From Trachelipus rathkii (Eukaryota > Arthropoda > Malacostraca > Isopoda > Trachelipodidae), in the NCBI GenBank assembly GCA_015478945.1, contig JABUQX010088063.1, positions 7,501-37,500 of the forward strand: a stretch of DNA of 30,000 nt, read 5' to 3'. A program made the translations under genes and the position numbers. The notes below the pieces were generated by a model that had not been told where the DNA came from, ran no database searches, and saw nothing but the letters and a program-made list of their open reading frames with translations. Below are positions 19,201 to 29,439 of the stretch, piece by piece. Each line of letters opens with the position of its first letter. The stretch's first letter is position 1.

Positions 19201-19328
19201 CTGCTGAATTAATTCCCCCACTTTAAAGCCGTGCGTCTGTGAATCTGCGTAATAATAGTTGTTGACTTCTTAGAGGCGTGCTAACACCCCCTCCTGAATA
19301 GCTCTCCCGTGAGTGCCGCTGGTATAAC

Positions 19329-19331
<3 letters not shown>

Positions 19332-19360
<29 letters not shown>
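19332..19360 (+). repeat. LINE poly(A) tail
   Basis: Twenty-nine uninterrupted A residues directly after the LINE 3' end. TTATTATACC follows; no matching target-site duplication was found at the proposed 5' end. Confidence 0.85.
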
Positions 19361-19362
<2 letters not shown>

Positions 19363-19759
19363 ATTATACCAATCTTTCGAATATTAAATGGCCACAATTT
19401 TTTGAAAAAAACAACTTTATTTTATGATATTTTTTTTGTACTTTCTTATAGTTAATATATAAATTATTACCATTTTGAAGGTCTTTATCCCTTTAGTTTT
19501 TAATGAAGATTAAAATGAAAGAATTATTAAAATTTGTTAATGTATTTATCAACCAAAATCATGAAAACATGGATAGGGAAAACCTTAAAAAGTCCGATCA
19601 GATAAATTAATCTTAAAAAAACCTTTTTTTTTTCCCATACAAATCACTTTTAAGCACATAGAAAAATATTGTAATTAATCATTTTAAAAACATGTAAATA
19701 AATTAAAATGAGGAAATTAAAAACAGACAATGCTTTAATATTTTATTTGCCATTCTTTA

Positions 19760-20600
19760 TTTCTTATAAATTTCGCACCTCTTAGGCATGCATTTAACAA
19801 GATTTTTCAATTAGGAGGACATTCTGGCCGTTCTTTGATATTGAGATAGTGAAGTTCTTTTTGTTGAAAGTTTGTTTTAGAGAGAATGACCCCAATTTTG
19901 AACCAGATTTCTATAGGATCTTAGTCTTTAGATCTGGACTGAGCTGGCCAAGTCCATGTGTGAGATTTTGCTTGGCTTGCACAATTTAAGAACCCTGTTT
20001 TCGTCTATGACAGGGGCATTATCATCTTGAATAAGAATCTTTCTCCAGGACCATATCTTTGGCACCAGGAATCATTTTCTTGGTTAAAAACCTGTAGATA
20101 CTGATCACTGTTCATCATTGTTCCATGACATGTATCTTTCCAACTGTTGATGCTGACATGCATCCCCATACCATAACTGAAATTGATGCCTTATTATTGG
20201 AAAATAACCAATTTGTTTTTTTATATATTCTTCCCCTGTACGACATCGAATATACTGATTTCCTGATTACTGTTATACGAAGTGGATCTCATCACTCAAA
20301 AAATGACCTAGACCATATGTCTTCGTTCCGGTGATCATTTTCCTTGCCCAAACATTTCTTCTCTTCATTGTTTTTCTGTTATGAGAGTTTTTTTCTTTCT
20401 TATACTTCCTCTATAAACCATTTTCTAAGAGTCTTCTTCGTACTGTGCTTGTAGAATTTACTCTACAACCACTTTCATTAATTCTTAATAAGGTAAGGGC
20501 TTGGTTAGATGTCTATTTGAAAGAGCTTTCCTGGTCAAAAGTCGATCTTGCGACGTTTTGTTGAACTTTCTTGGTCTTGCCTAAACATAACATCATAAAG
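19760..20600 (-). pseudogene. Tc1-like transposase, broken
   Basis: On the minus strand from about 20580: G-K/R-P-R-K-like start (A-R-P-R-K-F-N-K-T), then S-T-S-T-V-R-R-R-L-L-E-N-G-L (about 20413-20455), the helix-turn-helix DNA-binding region of Tc1 transposases. Then W-A-R-K (about 20340-20350), F-L-S-D-E-I-H-F (about 20285-20310; normally W-T/S-D-E-S-x-F, first catalytic Asp), and near the end W-T-W-P-A-Q-S-R-S-K-D followed by D-P-I-E (about 19905-19950; normally W-P-A-Q-S-P-D-L-N-P-I-E). It finishes with L-V-K-C-M-P-K-R-C (about 19775-19800). Stops and shifts break it. The plus frame at 20125-20334 is antisense. Confidence 0.8.
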
Positions 20601-20680
20601 TAATTTTACTTGGTAAGTTAGGTCTTCGGTAAAGATCCAATTTATAGTACTTTTACTATTTACTTATTAGAACAACCCAA

Positions 20681-20764
20681 ATTGCCACCTACGTTGAAAG
20701 ATCTTGGTTAACAGCGATGCCTAAGAGGTCGGGAAAAGTTATAAGAAATAAAGGTGCCCAATAA
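20681..20764 (+). pseudogene. second, inverted copy of the transposase C-terminal tail
   Basis: Within the right inverted repeat the plus strand reads E-R-S-W-L-T-A-M-P-K-R-S-G-K-V-I-R-N-K-G-A-Q and stops at TAA (20762-20764). The M-P-K-R-x-x-x-V-I-x-N-K-G tail is the standard Tc1 C-terminus. The same tail, less well kept, ends the minus-strand transposase in the left arm, so the inverted repeats extend into the coding region and both ends carry this segment. Confidence 0.75.
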
Positions 20765-21099
20765 AATTATTAAAGCATTGTCTGTTTTTAATTTCCTAAT
20801 TTATTTATTTACATGTTTAAAATATTAATTGATAATAACTTCTGTGGTGATCTTAAAAGATATGTACTGGGAAAAAAAAAGTTTTCAAAGTATATATCTG
20901 CATGATCTTTTTGTTAGGTTTTCCTACCCGATGTCAATTCTGGCTTGAATAAAATATTAACAAATTTTAATAATTTTTTGATTTTAAACGTTCATGAAAA
21001 GCTAAGAAAAGACTTAAGAGAAGAGAAGCATTTTGTCTGGAAGTTTGATGAAATAAGCTTTTTTAACTTCACTAATTTTTTTTGAATGATTTGCCTCTG

Positions 21100-22195
21100 G
21101 ATGTGATAAGTGTTCAGTTTAAAACCTATTAAAAAGGTTACATACGGTTTTTGCAATTATTTAGGTACACTTTTTTCCTTTAATTTGGATTCTTATTTGA
21201 TTGTAGTTTTGTATATAGACCTATTATATTGTTTGATCTTAAGTTGTATAGGAATGATAATAGGAACATTGAAAATGATTGTGGAAGAGATTTTTTGATA
21301 TGACAGTAACAGCCCAAAATTTTATTTTATTTCATACTTGACGAATTATTGATTACATTAAATGTTGGTTATATATTATAAAAAGATAAATGTAATATAT
21401 GTCTTATTTGAATTGTGGGTTGGGTTGACAGTGAGTGGAGTTATAAACTCATGTGTAGTATCCCCTTTTTAAATTTTTCAGTACAATTTGTTATGAGGAT
21501 TAAGGATAGGATTGAGGATGATTAGGATGAAACTTGATAGCCTATGGCTTGACATTCAGTCTTGATAGTCCTACACGGTTTTATATTGTCTTTGTTTTTG
21601 CGTTTCATATAGTTCAATGACACTTGCTATACCATACACTTAGTTATGGGAAAAAAAACCATTGCTTTTTCAAATCATTCATTTGTATCATGTGTTTTCG
21701 TATTGTTGTCTTTCCGTTTTTTCATTAATGTATTTTAAAAAATATAAAGAGGCTAATATATGAACATTAATTTGAGTTTTTAATTTTTCCAAATTATCAT
21801 TTCCTGGAAATTAAACAAATATTCCATTTGATTTATAAAATAGCAGAACTACCTTTTCTTATATTTTACAATTGTTTTCGTTACAAGTTTATAGTAGGTT
21901 GATAGCCTTCAGACTGCATGTTTGTAGGCGTTCTTCTGTAACTAATTTACTACGGTATGTATTCTTACATGTGTCATCATAAATGATATTTATTAACTGT
22001 ACTTTTAAACATTATGTATATTATATTTAGAATGAGTCGGAATGACAAAACTCAAAAGTGACTTAAGGGATGCAAAGAAATAATAAAAATATTGAAACTT
22101 AAACTTATACCCAATATGAATACCAGTTAGAAGTGAATGGATAAAATTAAATTATTTGGCTTTGGAATATCAACTTTTGATTCACTAATTACTAG
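21100..22195. other. AT-rich stretch, no gene
   Basis: Only short frames occur (for example 21110-21298, hydrophobic by composition). No repeat or RNA feature seen. Confidence 0.4.
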
Positions 22196-22402
22196 TCCCC
22201 CTTCCCCAGACCCCAGTCACTACTGAGACTGACTACTGTGCCTGTGGATACGTCAAGCTCATTAATCACTGGGCTCATCAGTCGTGATCAGCCACATTTA
22301 AATTTTGATATGACTGATAAGTCTGATATCTCAGAGTTGTATGAAGTAGTATCGTGTGAGAATGACAGTGTGAAGGAGGAGGGGCAAGTAACAGACTCGT
22401 AG
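22196..22402 (+). other. unidentified 68-codon open segment, possible coding relic
   Basis: Open after a TAG at 22193 and closed by TAG at 22400-22402, with GC content and codon texture unlike the AT-rich flanks. It begins S-P-F-P-R-P-Q-S-L-L, continues V-P-V-D-T-S-S-S-L-I-T-G-L-I-S and ends with an acidic run including S-E-L-Y-E and K-E-E-G-Q-V-T-D-S. It contains no ATG near the start, so it would be a last exon or a transposon fragment. I do not recognise the family. Confidence 0.25.
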
Positions 22403-23119
22403 CTTAGCTGCCTTAGCGATAATCATCTCTCTCAGTTGGCAAATTTTTAGAATGTCCTAGTTCTAGATTATGAGGCAATAATACTAGTATTTGCAATGTT
22501 CTACCAACGAAGTTATATTTCATGAGAGGAGGCCTTTGCTACCTTTTATTTCTTTAAAAAGTCAGACACGACTTTTTGCATGTGGCATTTCTAAATTCTG
22601 ATTAAATAATTATGATAAAAATGTTGCTGAAAGCTGAAACAGAGTAAGAAAAACATTAATGAAGCCATAATCAAAATTTTTATGAATACAAAATTCTAGT
22701 AATATAAAATAAAAATATGGAAACCCATAAAAATTTTGAACACAAACTCAAAGGCTTCCACCTTGTTGGAAATTGGAACCAAAAAATGTCCAAAATGTAG
22801 ATGCATATTTGCTAAAACTATTAAAAAATTGGCAAACGAGGAAATCAAACTTAATTAAAAAAAATGAAAAAACAAATTTTTACTTGTTTTTTCAGGCTGT
22901 TTTTTTTTTCGGAAAAAAATGAGCTTGTTTTTTCCTTTCCCAACCCTACATACACTATAATGGTACTGTACTATTTTAATAAATTAAAATATAGTATTTA
23001 GGTCTCTTAGAAAAGTGCTCCCCATGGTTTAATAGCTAATTAAAACAAAAAGAAAGGTAAATGGTAACTCAAGAGGGAGTTGAAAGATCAGATTTTGATT
23101 CAAGTTGGAAGTTTGTCAA
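22403..23119. other. AT-rich stretch, no gene
   Basis: Some poly(T)/poly(A) interplay occurs near 22855-22940 (TTTTTTCAGGCTG, GGAAAAAAATGAG). No gene seen. Confidence 0.4.
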
Positions 23120-23400
23120 ACTGATTCTGAAGAAGGATGCTACTATTATGATTCTATCTATTGCCCTATGGGTATAGATTTTAACCTGTACTATCTAAAA
23201 TCTTGGACAGTATCCCTAATTCTTGTTTTCTGGATAATTTGAAATCTTCAATATTCTTCATTTGGAGTCTTATGCCCAATTCTCTCACCATTCTGTATTG
23301 ACACTCATAGATGGTGACCTCTTCCTCCTTCCCTTTAAATTATAGTGTTCTTCAGAGTTCTATTTTATCTCATACTATGTTTGTATTACTAGAGGAGAGT
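23120..23400 (+). pseudogene. small I/Jockey-type LINE RT relic with internal deletion
   Basis: The plus strand reads L-I-L-K-K-D-A-T-I-M-I-L-S-I-A-L (about 23121-23168), corresponding to the P-I-P-K-K-G-D...Y-R-P-I-A-L entry of LINE RT. Then comes L-S-K-I-L-D-S-I-P-N-S-C-F-L (about 23193-23235), the next RT segment. About 60 bases further on is I-D-G-D-L, and S-V-L-Q-S-S-I-L-S-H-T (about 23342-23380) corresponds to G-V-P-Q-G-S-V-L-S-P-T. The section that should hold motif A and its catalytic Asp is missing. The match is by motif order only and each piece is weak alone. Confidence 0.5.
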
Positions 23401-24667
23401 AGAGTTGTTGGCATATGAGTAGATAGGACTAGAAACTGAGCACTGTAGGTCATTAATGAGAATAGAAATAGAGTGGAAGATTGAATATAAATGGAATATC
23501 ATTAATTACAGAAGAAAGAGAATTTTCCACAAGTACTACCAATATTAAACAATCTGTTAAAGACTAGTAAAATGATGCAGAGGAGAAAGGTTAGACTTTA
23601 TCGACACATTTTACATCCTGCCAAAGACCCTAGATTTGTCAGCTGCCTTTACATATGACATCTCATAATTGCTAAGTGCAAGAAACCACAAATCAGTAAG
23701 ATAGGAAAGGATATATATCCGTTATTGACATGGAATGATTAAATCCAAACTCCTGATCAGAATGAAGGATTGGAATTTTGGAGATCAAGGATTTATTGAT
23801 TAACGATTTATTCAAAAAACTAGAAAATACAAATGATATGAGAGATTAGAATATCTACCTTACTTCTGAATTAGGTGAAATGTGAATGAATTTGTGCATG
23901 CTTTCAATGCTAGGAAAAGTGTTAGTGTTTAGTTTAGCCATAAAGTTGTTACATGAGAGTCTGTGCCAGCACAGAATGTAAGTAGGTTCTCTGAGTAATA
24001 ATCCCACATCGTCGAATATTACTTCACTTCCTCGGTAAGATCATCATCCACTCATGTGATATTTATTATTGAAGTTCTCTTAATAGAGGTTCCCAGTTTT
24101 TGGAGTGAAGATATACCAGTAACAGTTTCATAGAAGGTAGTTACTCAAAAAAAAAAAAGGGAAATTTTTTATTTAAGGTAAAGTAACAAGCACAGAATCT
24201 TATAAATTTTAATCAGTGAATGTTAAACTTCAAGTTCAAGTTTTTTGAGACTTAGTACTAGAGTTTTTAGTGTTATTAGGCCTACATGTACTATACATTT
24301 TCAGTGTATTAAAGCTTTATTGTTGCACCTTTACTTCTTATTCGAATACCAGTATATTAACCCACTAATTATGGTTAAGTATTTAATCTATTATTTTTTA
24401 GAAACACTCTTACAGATAATAAATAATATTGGGTCAGTAACAGTAAAATTTCATTGCTGTTGTAAAATAATTATGAAATTTTTTATTTCAGCTGTTTAAA
24501 ATATCTAAGAAAATAATTCATTATTTTGTTCTGTTCAACATGACAAACTAGCAAGTGTTAAATGGTATGGTGTTATTGGTGCAGGCAGGGCTCAGCCACA
24601 ATGGGCGTCAATGCTTCCTGCCAAGCTGATGCAGCAATGACTCCCAATGTGTTATTCAATGTGTAAG
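23401..24667. other. AT-rich stretch, no gene
   Basis: The 84-codon frame at 24245-24499 has no domain. No repeat stands out before the TA array. Confidence 0.4.
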
Positions 24668-24834
24668 TATATATATACGGTATATATATATATATTATAT
24701 ATATATTATATTATATATATATTATATTAATATATTATATATATATATATAGTATATATATATATTATATAGATGAAATCTCTATGTATATTATAATATA
24801 TATATTATATATAATATATATTATATATATATAT
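24668..24834. repeat. (TA)n array 13, imperfect
   Basis: Two TA blocks separated by GATGAAATCTCTATGTA (about 24772-24788). Confidence 0.95.
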
Positions 24835-24975
24835 GTAATGGGATTATTAATTGTCATCATCGTTGTCATCAGCAAAATCAGCATATTTTTTCTCAATTGT
24901 CATCATCAATTTTTTGCTGATTACTTTGCTGATTAAGTGAACAAATATTAAGAATTTTGGATAATATTAAAATTC

Positions 24976-25044
<69 letters not shown>
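24976..25044. repeat. (TAA)n microsatellite
   Basis: About 23 uninterrupted AAT/TAA trinucleotide units, the only long perfect trinucleotide array in the window. Confidence 0.97.
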
Positions 25045-25425
25045 TCCGTTACAAAACGGTTAGTTGCACATGAAAATAAGAAAATGAGAATTTTATTTTA
25101 AGTTTGTCATGAGTTACCATGTTGTAATAAATGAACTTTCTCTGAGCGTTTAAATTTGTGCTATATAAAATAGTAAAATATGATTGAGTGTGCATTCTTA
25201 ATTAGGGCCTATACAGTAGTCCATTTTATTAAAGTTTTATTAAAATTAAAAAAAAATTAACATTGATAAAAAGCAATCATACCTAGTACCATTCTGTGTT
25301 ATATGCTTAATAAAGGAGAAATTTTTGCCATTAGGCCTTATGGCTAGTGGTCTTATTTCAGTTTTTAAAGAGAAAGTGACAGTCTGAGAGGTGTTGAAAA
25401 AAATTAATTTTTAAGTGAAACATTT
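25045..25425. other. AT-rich spacer before the copia element
   Basis: No feature recognised. Confidence 0.4.
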
Positions 25426-25980
25426 TGTTCAGTTGCCAAAAATACACTGAGAATCTAAAATTTGTATTTATATGGCATAATAACCTCTTCTTTATTATTA
25501 TTATTTACCATCGTGATAAATATTATGATTAAGGTTATATTATTATTGGGAAATATATTTACAAAAGCAAAGCAAAGAATGCTTCTAGTTAAGGAGATTA
25601 CTCCAGACCCTCTCAAACCGCTACCCTTCAACAAAGTCCCCTGGATCCAGTTTGCTCTGTATTCAAGCAACACTGAGACCCGCCTATCTTTCCTCATGTA
25701 CCTATAACACCCCAAATCAAATAACTCCTTAAATTACGTTTATTCGTTAATGGGAATCTTAAAGGGCTATCAAAAGGATACCCATCCATTTGCCTTTACA
25801 TTTCCTGTTTGAACAGGAAAATATATATCATAAATAAACAAATCACAAAAGGAATTCAACATGCTTGACCATATAAACAGAACCATAGAATACTCTCATT
25901 CTCTTCAAGCTTCAAAACAGGTACCATACTGAACATGCAGAGTCAACCCCACTTACCACCTAAGAGAAAACAAAAAAACA
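25426..25980 (-). repeat. candidate 3' LTR of the copia element
   Basis: Read on the minus strand it would start TGTTTTTTTG just after the purine-rich tract and end GGCAACTGAACA at 25426, giving TG...CA termini. It contains a CATATAAATA box near 25470. The other LTR is outside the window, so neither the length (about 555 bp) nor the boundaries can be confirmed. Five bases, CATTT, lie immediately outside (25421-25425) as a possible target-site copy. The 86-codon minus and 81-codon plus frames here are not genes. Confidence 0.35.
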
Positions 25981-25989
25981 ATTATTTTT

Positions 25990-26018
25990 ATATCTTTCTC
26001 TCTCCCCTCTTTTTTCCC
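25990..26018 (-). promoter_or_regulatory. polypurine tract (plus-strand primer) of the copia element
   Basis: On the minus strand the sequence is an uninterrupted purine run containing AAAAAAGAGGGGAGAGAGAAA, placed between the pol stop (26042) and the candidate LTR, as the second-strand primer of LTR retrotransposons should be. About ten A/T-rich bases separate it from the proposed LTR start, so the exact primer end is uncertain. Confidence 0.5.
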
Positions 26019-26041
26019 TTCCACATATTCTGTTATCTCTT

Positions 26042-26530
26042 TTACATCCACTCAGTTCTTGGTAAACACTCAGCTAACTGATGCCTTGTATCCACCCATT
26101 CAACTCTCAAAATCTTACCTTCCAACATCATCCACTTAATCCATGCTATCTTGATCCTCAAACATTCACTCAATTGTGTAAGCAGAATTAAAAGCATTCT
26201 TATAAAATCTTGCTATCTGTATTAAACAACCACCTCCAACCTTTCACTCCCATAAAGTTGATACCAACATTCCTCCACCTTTATACCAGCCTTTATTCCT
26301 TCAGTAAATGCAATCGCTTCTCCTTCAATTGTCGATCTTGCAATTCTCTTCATACATTTAGATTTCCAAGAAATTGGACATCTATTCCCATTCATATCCT
26401 TTCAAAGCCACAATATATCCTACTTGAGGACTCACACAACCCTCCATACCATACTATGCATCCGTATACACCTCCACTTGAATCTCACCTTCTAACTTAC
26501 TCAACCATATCCCAAAATCAACTTTTTTAC
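26042..26530 (-). pseudogene. copia RNase H and pol C-terminus
   Basis: Minus-strand reading gives C-P-I-S-W-K-S-K-C-M-K-R-I-A-R-S-T (about 26330-26385) with E-G-E-A-I-A-L following, matching copia RNase H (x-S-W-x-S-K-x-x-x-x-V-x-x-S-T-x-x-A-E). The end reads W-V-D-T-R-H-Q-L-A-E-C-L and stops at TAA (minus strand of 26042-26044), corresponding to the W-V-x-T-x-x-Q-L-A-D-x-L-T-K tail. The domain removes RNA from the hybrid. Stops lie between these blocks. Confidence 0.75.
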
Positions 26531-27300
26531 TACTTTAAGTTTTTATAATGTTTGAGTTTTCTTATCTCTTCCACCTTACCCCCTTTAAAATACCTACTTC
26601 TGTCACTTGCATTATAACACAAATCCGACCTTGTCTGTCCACACAACCAATTCATTTGTCCAACCAAGGATCTATACATGGTTAATTCTTTCTTTTCCAT
26701 TTCCTTGTCCCCCAAAAAATCCTTATCAGGAACATTTATACTCCATATATTTATCTTGTTCCAACCATATCCCATCCTTCTGTTCATGAATGTTCACACC
26801 TATATATTTAAATCCCATTGTATCTTCTGTTCCTATTTCAATCTTCTCTTTCATTCCACGAATTACGGTATTTAAGAACCTCTTAGAGCTCCCAAAACAA
26901 AAATCATAAACATGCGTTCACATAATCCCATCTAAACGATTGCCATTCTTCCACATAAAGAGAGCAGGTTCAAGCATACTTTTCTTTTCCCCCCAACTCG
27001 GTTATAACAGCCACTACCTATTCATACCAAGCTATTGCAGCATCCTTCAACCCATACACTGTCTTTTGTAATTCCCAGATGTGTCCTTCCTCTTTTGCTT
27101 CTTTAGGAGGAGTAACATATACCTGCCTTTTAATTCTATCACCCTGCAAATAAACTGACTTCACATCCAGAGAGTTGTATTCCCAATCATTTTTCTTAAT
27201 CACACTTAAATACAATCTTAACACATCACCCAAACATGTTGGGACTTCAGTTATTAACTTAACTTTTTTCCTCAAAACCTCTTGCCACCAAACAAGCCTT
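26530..27300 (-). pseudogene. copia reverse transcriptase
   Basis: The open minus frame 27018-27275 holds N-S-L-D-V-K-S-V-Y-L-Q-G-D (motif A; catalytic Asp codon 27165-27167), V-Y-V-T-P-P-K-E and K-T-V-Y-G-L-K-D-A-A-I-A-W-Y. After a break, T-H-V-Y-D-F-C-F-G (26890-26915) stands where H-V-D-D-F is expected, so the first Asp of the active pair is Tyr (TAT at 26906-26908). The frame 26530-26787 carries L-T-M-Y-R-S-L-V-G-Q-M-N-W-L and Q-T-R-S-D-L, matching the copia stretch Y-R-S-L-V-G-x-L-N-W and Q-T-R-P-D. With the Asp changed the enzyme would be inactive even without the stops. Confidence 0.85.
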
Positions 27301-27382
27301 GCTCATTTCCTTTCCTTCTTTCATTTTCTCAGTTTTCACCCATATAAGAGATATGCTTTTTTGACCTCCAGCCTTCACCTTC

Positions 27383-27694
27383 TTAAACATCATTTGCCTC
27401 CCAGTTATCAGTTTCCTTGATTTTTGCTTCTAATACTCTTTCATCATCCCAATTCCTTACTAACCAAACCTCATCACCATCACTTATACACTCAATCTCC
27501 TTGTAATCACGAAAATCTATCCAACTATTTTCACCACCATTTATATTCTGTATATTATATGAATCACTCCATTTCTTACTTTTACCCTTACCCACCCTAC
27601 TTAACACTTTAACCTCAATACTTTCATTGCCATCCTTATTTACACACCTATTCCTTTTACCTATATTCACCTTGTCAAGCTGTACTTCATCCAA
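27383..27694 (-). pseudogene. copia integrase-RT linker / integrase C-terminal segment
   Basis: An open minus frame of 103 codons, acidic and lysine-rich: G-K-G-K-S-K-K-W, G-G-E-N-S-W-I-D-F-R-D-Y-K-E-I-E and V-R-N-W-D-D-E-R-V-L-E-A-K-I-K-E-T-D-N-W. The charge pattern and the final A-K-x-K-E-x-D-x-W segment, just before RT, agree with the tether region of GalEA-type copia Pol, where an E-L-x-x-W phrase introduces RT. Assignment rests on position as much as on sequence. Confidence 0.6.
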
Positions 27695-28080
27695 AACCTG
27701 TTCTTCTTCTTCCTCTAGTTCTTATACAATCTCAACTTCAATAAATTCACACTCTGGTTTCAATTCTTCCTTACTTTCGTTATCGCTTTCACATTGTCAT
27801 CCCAATGTCCCCATCATTCCCTTTTTCTCCGTCATTGCTATCAGTTGGAACACCAGCTAACCTTGTGATGTGTACTCTCGCAGCCTCCCTAAGTGTTACT
27901 CCATGTTTAACACTTAACTGTTTTCCCATCCCTCCCCCTATCACTTTCACTGGGCCCCTCCATTCATCTCCCTCTTGTAATACACATTCTCACGCCAGGT
28001 TCCACCAAATCAACTTTGTTCCCTTATCTGGCCCTTCATAGCTCTCTTTATCCTATCATCCCCCTCCTGCTGAATGTGTA

Positions 28081-28850
28081 TTAACTTACTAGATTTAATT
28101 CCCTTAGATGTTTGAGACCCTGATTCCCCAAAACACCCATACTCACTTCATCCTCACTTGTATAATTAGGCAATTTTAGCATTTTTCCAAAAACCAGCTT
28201 AGGTGTATAACCTTTTCTATTCAACAAACTGATTTTCACCACTACCAACAATATTAGACAAACATCTCTACTAGTCCTCTCATCTTTCATTTTTCTTATT
28301 TGATCTTTTAATAAACCCACTATTTTTTCACATTGACCATTATTCCAAGGACTTTCAGCCGCTGTTACTCATTGAGTCATACTGGACCTTTCACATAAAC
28401 TTTTCATTTCTTCATTTTGGAATTCCAAACCGTTATCACTCAAAAACATCTCTGGTGCACCAAATTTACTGATGCATTTTTCCAACACCTTTTCCACTAT
28501 TTCCTTTGGTTCTTTACTCCTAACCCACACTGCTTAACAATATTTTATACACAAATCAATCATTACCAAAAACTTCTGACCCTCAATCTCACCTAAATCC
28601 ATCGCCACAGTTTCATTAAAACTCCTTGCAAGAGGAAACCCGACCATAGGTCTACTCCGAGTCTTTTGGTACCTCACACACACACACTTTACAGTCATCA
28701 CTTCTCAACACACCTTTTTATATATTTCCCTTCTTCACCATCCATCTCATTCCCATATGCATCTCTAATTAAGTTCCACAACCTGCCTTTACTCAGATGA
28801 CCAAATTGTTTATGTAATTTAGGTACGATTTAACTTTTCTTTTTCATCAC
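28081..28850 (-). pseudogene. copia integrase
   Basis: The HHCC zinc-binding start shows L-H-K-Q-F-G-H-L (His codons at 28812-28814 and 28797-28799) and C-K-V-C (28682-28693) with a frameshift in between. The catalytic core has Asp in M-D-L-G-E (28597-28599), Asp in S-D-N-G (28435-28437) and Glu in N-G-Q-C-E-K (28327-28329). The last two are 36 codons apart, the canonical D,D(35)E spacing, although one stop codon lies between them. The frame 28081-28320 continues with V-G-L-L-K-D-Q-I-R-K and L-N-R-K-G-Y-T-P-K-L-V-F-G-K, the usual G-x-S-P-x-x-L-V-F-G motif. Integrase inserts the cDNA into the genome. Confidence 0.85.
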
Positions 28851-29199
28851 TTAAATCCTCTCATGTTCCTTACCCACCAAGCATTTTTCATTCTTGAACC
28901 CTTAAATAGACCTATTTTTAAATGACTTTTTTCATCCATTGTACATTTAACCACCAGATTATTCAATACAATAATTGTCATCTCATTCCTTCTCAAATTC
29001 AGACTTGCATCAAGATTTCTCAGATTCATACCCTAACAACCACGGAACATCACCCTGTACAACCTCAGTTCTTAAGGAAAAACATCTACCCTTAATACAA
29101 CACAGTATATTCATTCTTTTCACTCCTTTATAGGTAGTCTCGTCAAAAACAATATTTATTTATACTTTCCATTGACTCCATAACTTTTACTCTCTTCTT

Positions 29200-29430
29200 C
29201 GGTCATATCTCCTACCACTCTTCATAGTCACTTTTCACCAATTACATTCTGTGAACATCCAGTATCTATTATTTGCACATATCTCACCAAATTTGTTACT
29301 TCCGTTCTCTTCCCTCTCTTTTTTCTCCTTAAGATATACATTGTTACTTTCTTTCACAGCACCATTCGCTCCTCTAACATGTCCTTTCCCATACATTTCT
29401 ATTTCCTCATACATCATCTATCTACTTCTC
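29200..29430 (-). pseudogene. copia aspartic protease, N-terminal part
   Basis: On the minus strand V-Q-I-I-D-T-G-C-S-Q-N-V-I-G carries the protease active site D-T-G (Asp 29264-29266, Thr 29261-29263, Gly 29258-29260), followed by the Cys that is usual in this group. The 60-codon frame at 29235-29417 covers the basic region before it but runs into the active site in the wrong frame, so one frameshift lies between zinc knuckle and protease. Confidence 0.75.
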
Positions 29431-29439
29431 ACACCAGCA

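Larger units (their letters stand above)
16340..19360 (+). mobile_element. I/Jockey-type LINE with poly(A) tail, decayed
   Basis: A GC-richer block of 3 kb on the plus strand, ending in GGTATAACTG T and 29 A residues (19332-19360), as expected for a LINE 3' end. In order it shows an APE-type endonuclease (about 16480-17050), a linker, a reverse transcriptase (about 17880-18660) and the C-terminal domain (about 18690-19200), each recognisable only by hopping between frames. The 5' boundary near 16340 is where GC content rises (GCACAGGCGGCGGGAGC follows) and may be the true start or a truncation. ORF1 is not evident. The minus-strand frames at 17012-17363 and 18792-19160 are shadows. Confidence 0.85.
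19390..21095 (-). mobile_element. Tc1-like DNA transposon with long inverted repeats
   Basis: Arms 19498-19830 and about 20660-21000 are clear imperfect inverted repeats. GAATTATTAAAATTTGTTAA (left) matches the complement of about 20955-20976, and ACATGTAAATAAATTAAAAT and GAAATTAAAAACAGACAATG (about 19718-19729) recur in the right arm as reverse complement. Weaker similarity runs outward, with TGGCCACAA (19389) facing a TTGCCTC word (21092), giving a total near 1.7 kb, the usual Tc1 length. Between the arms the minus strand encodes a Tc1-type transposase. Exact termini and the TA target duplication cannot be fixed by eye. Confidence 0.8.

Noticed and set aside
20125..20334. Plus-strand gene of 69 codons
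   Set aside because: It is antisense to the Tc1-like transposase, which explains the open frame.
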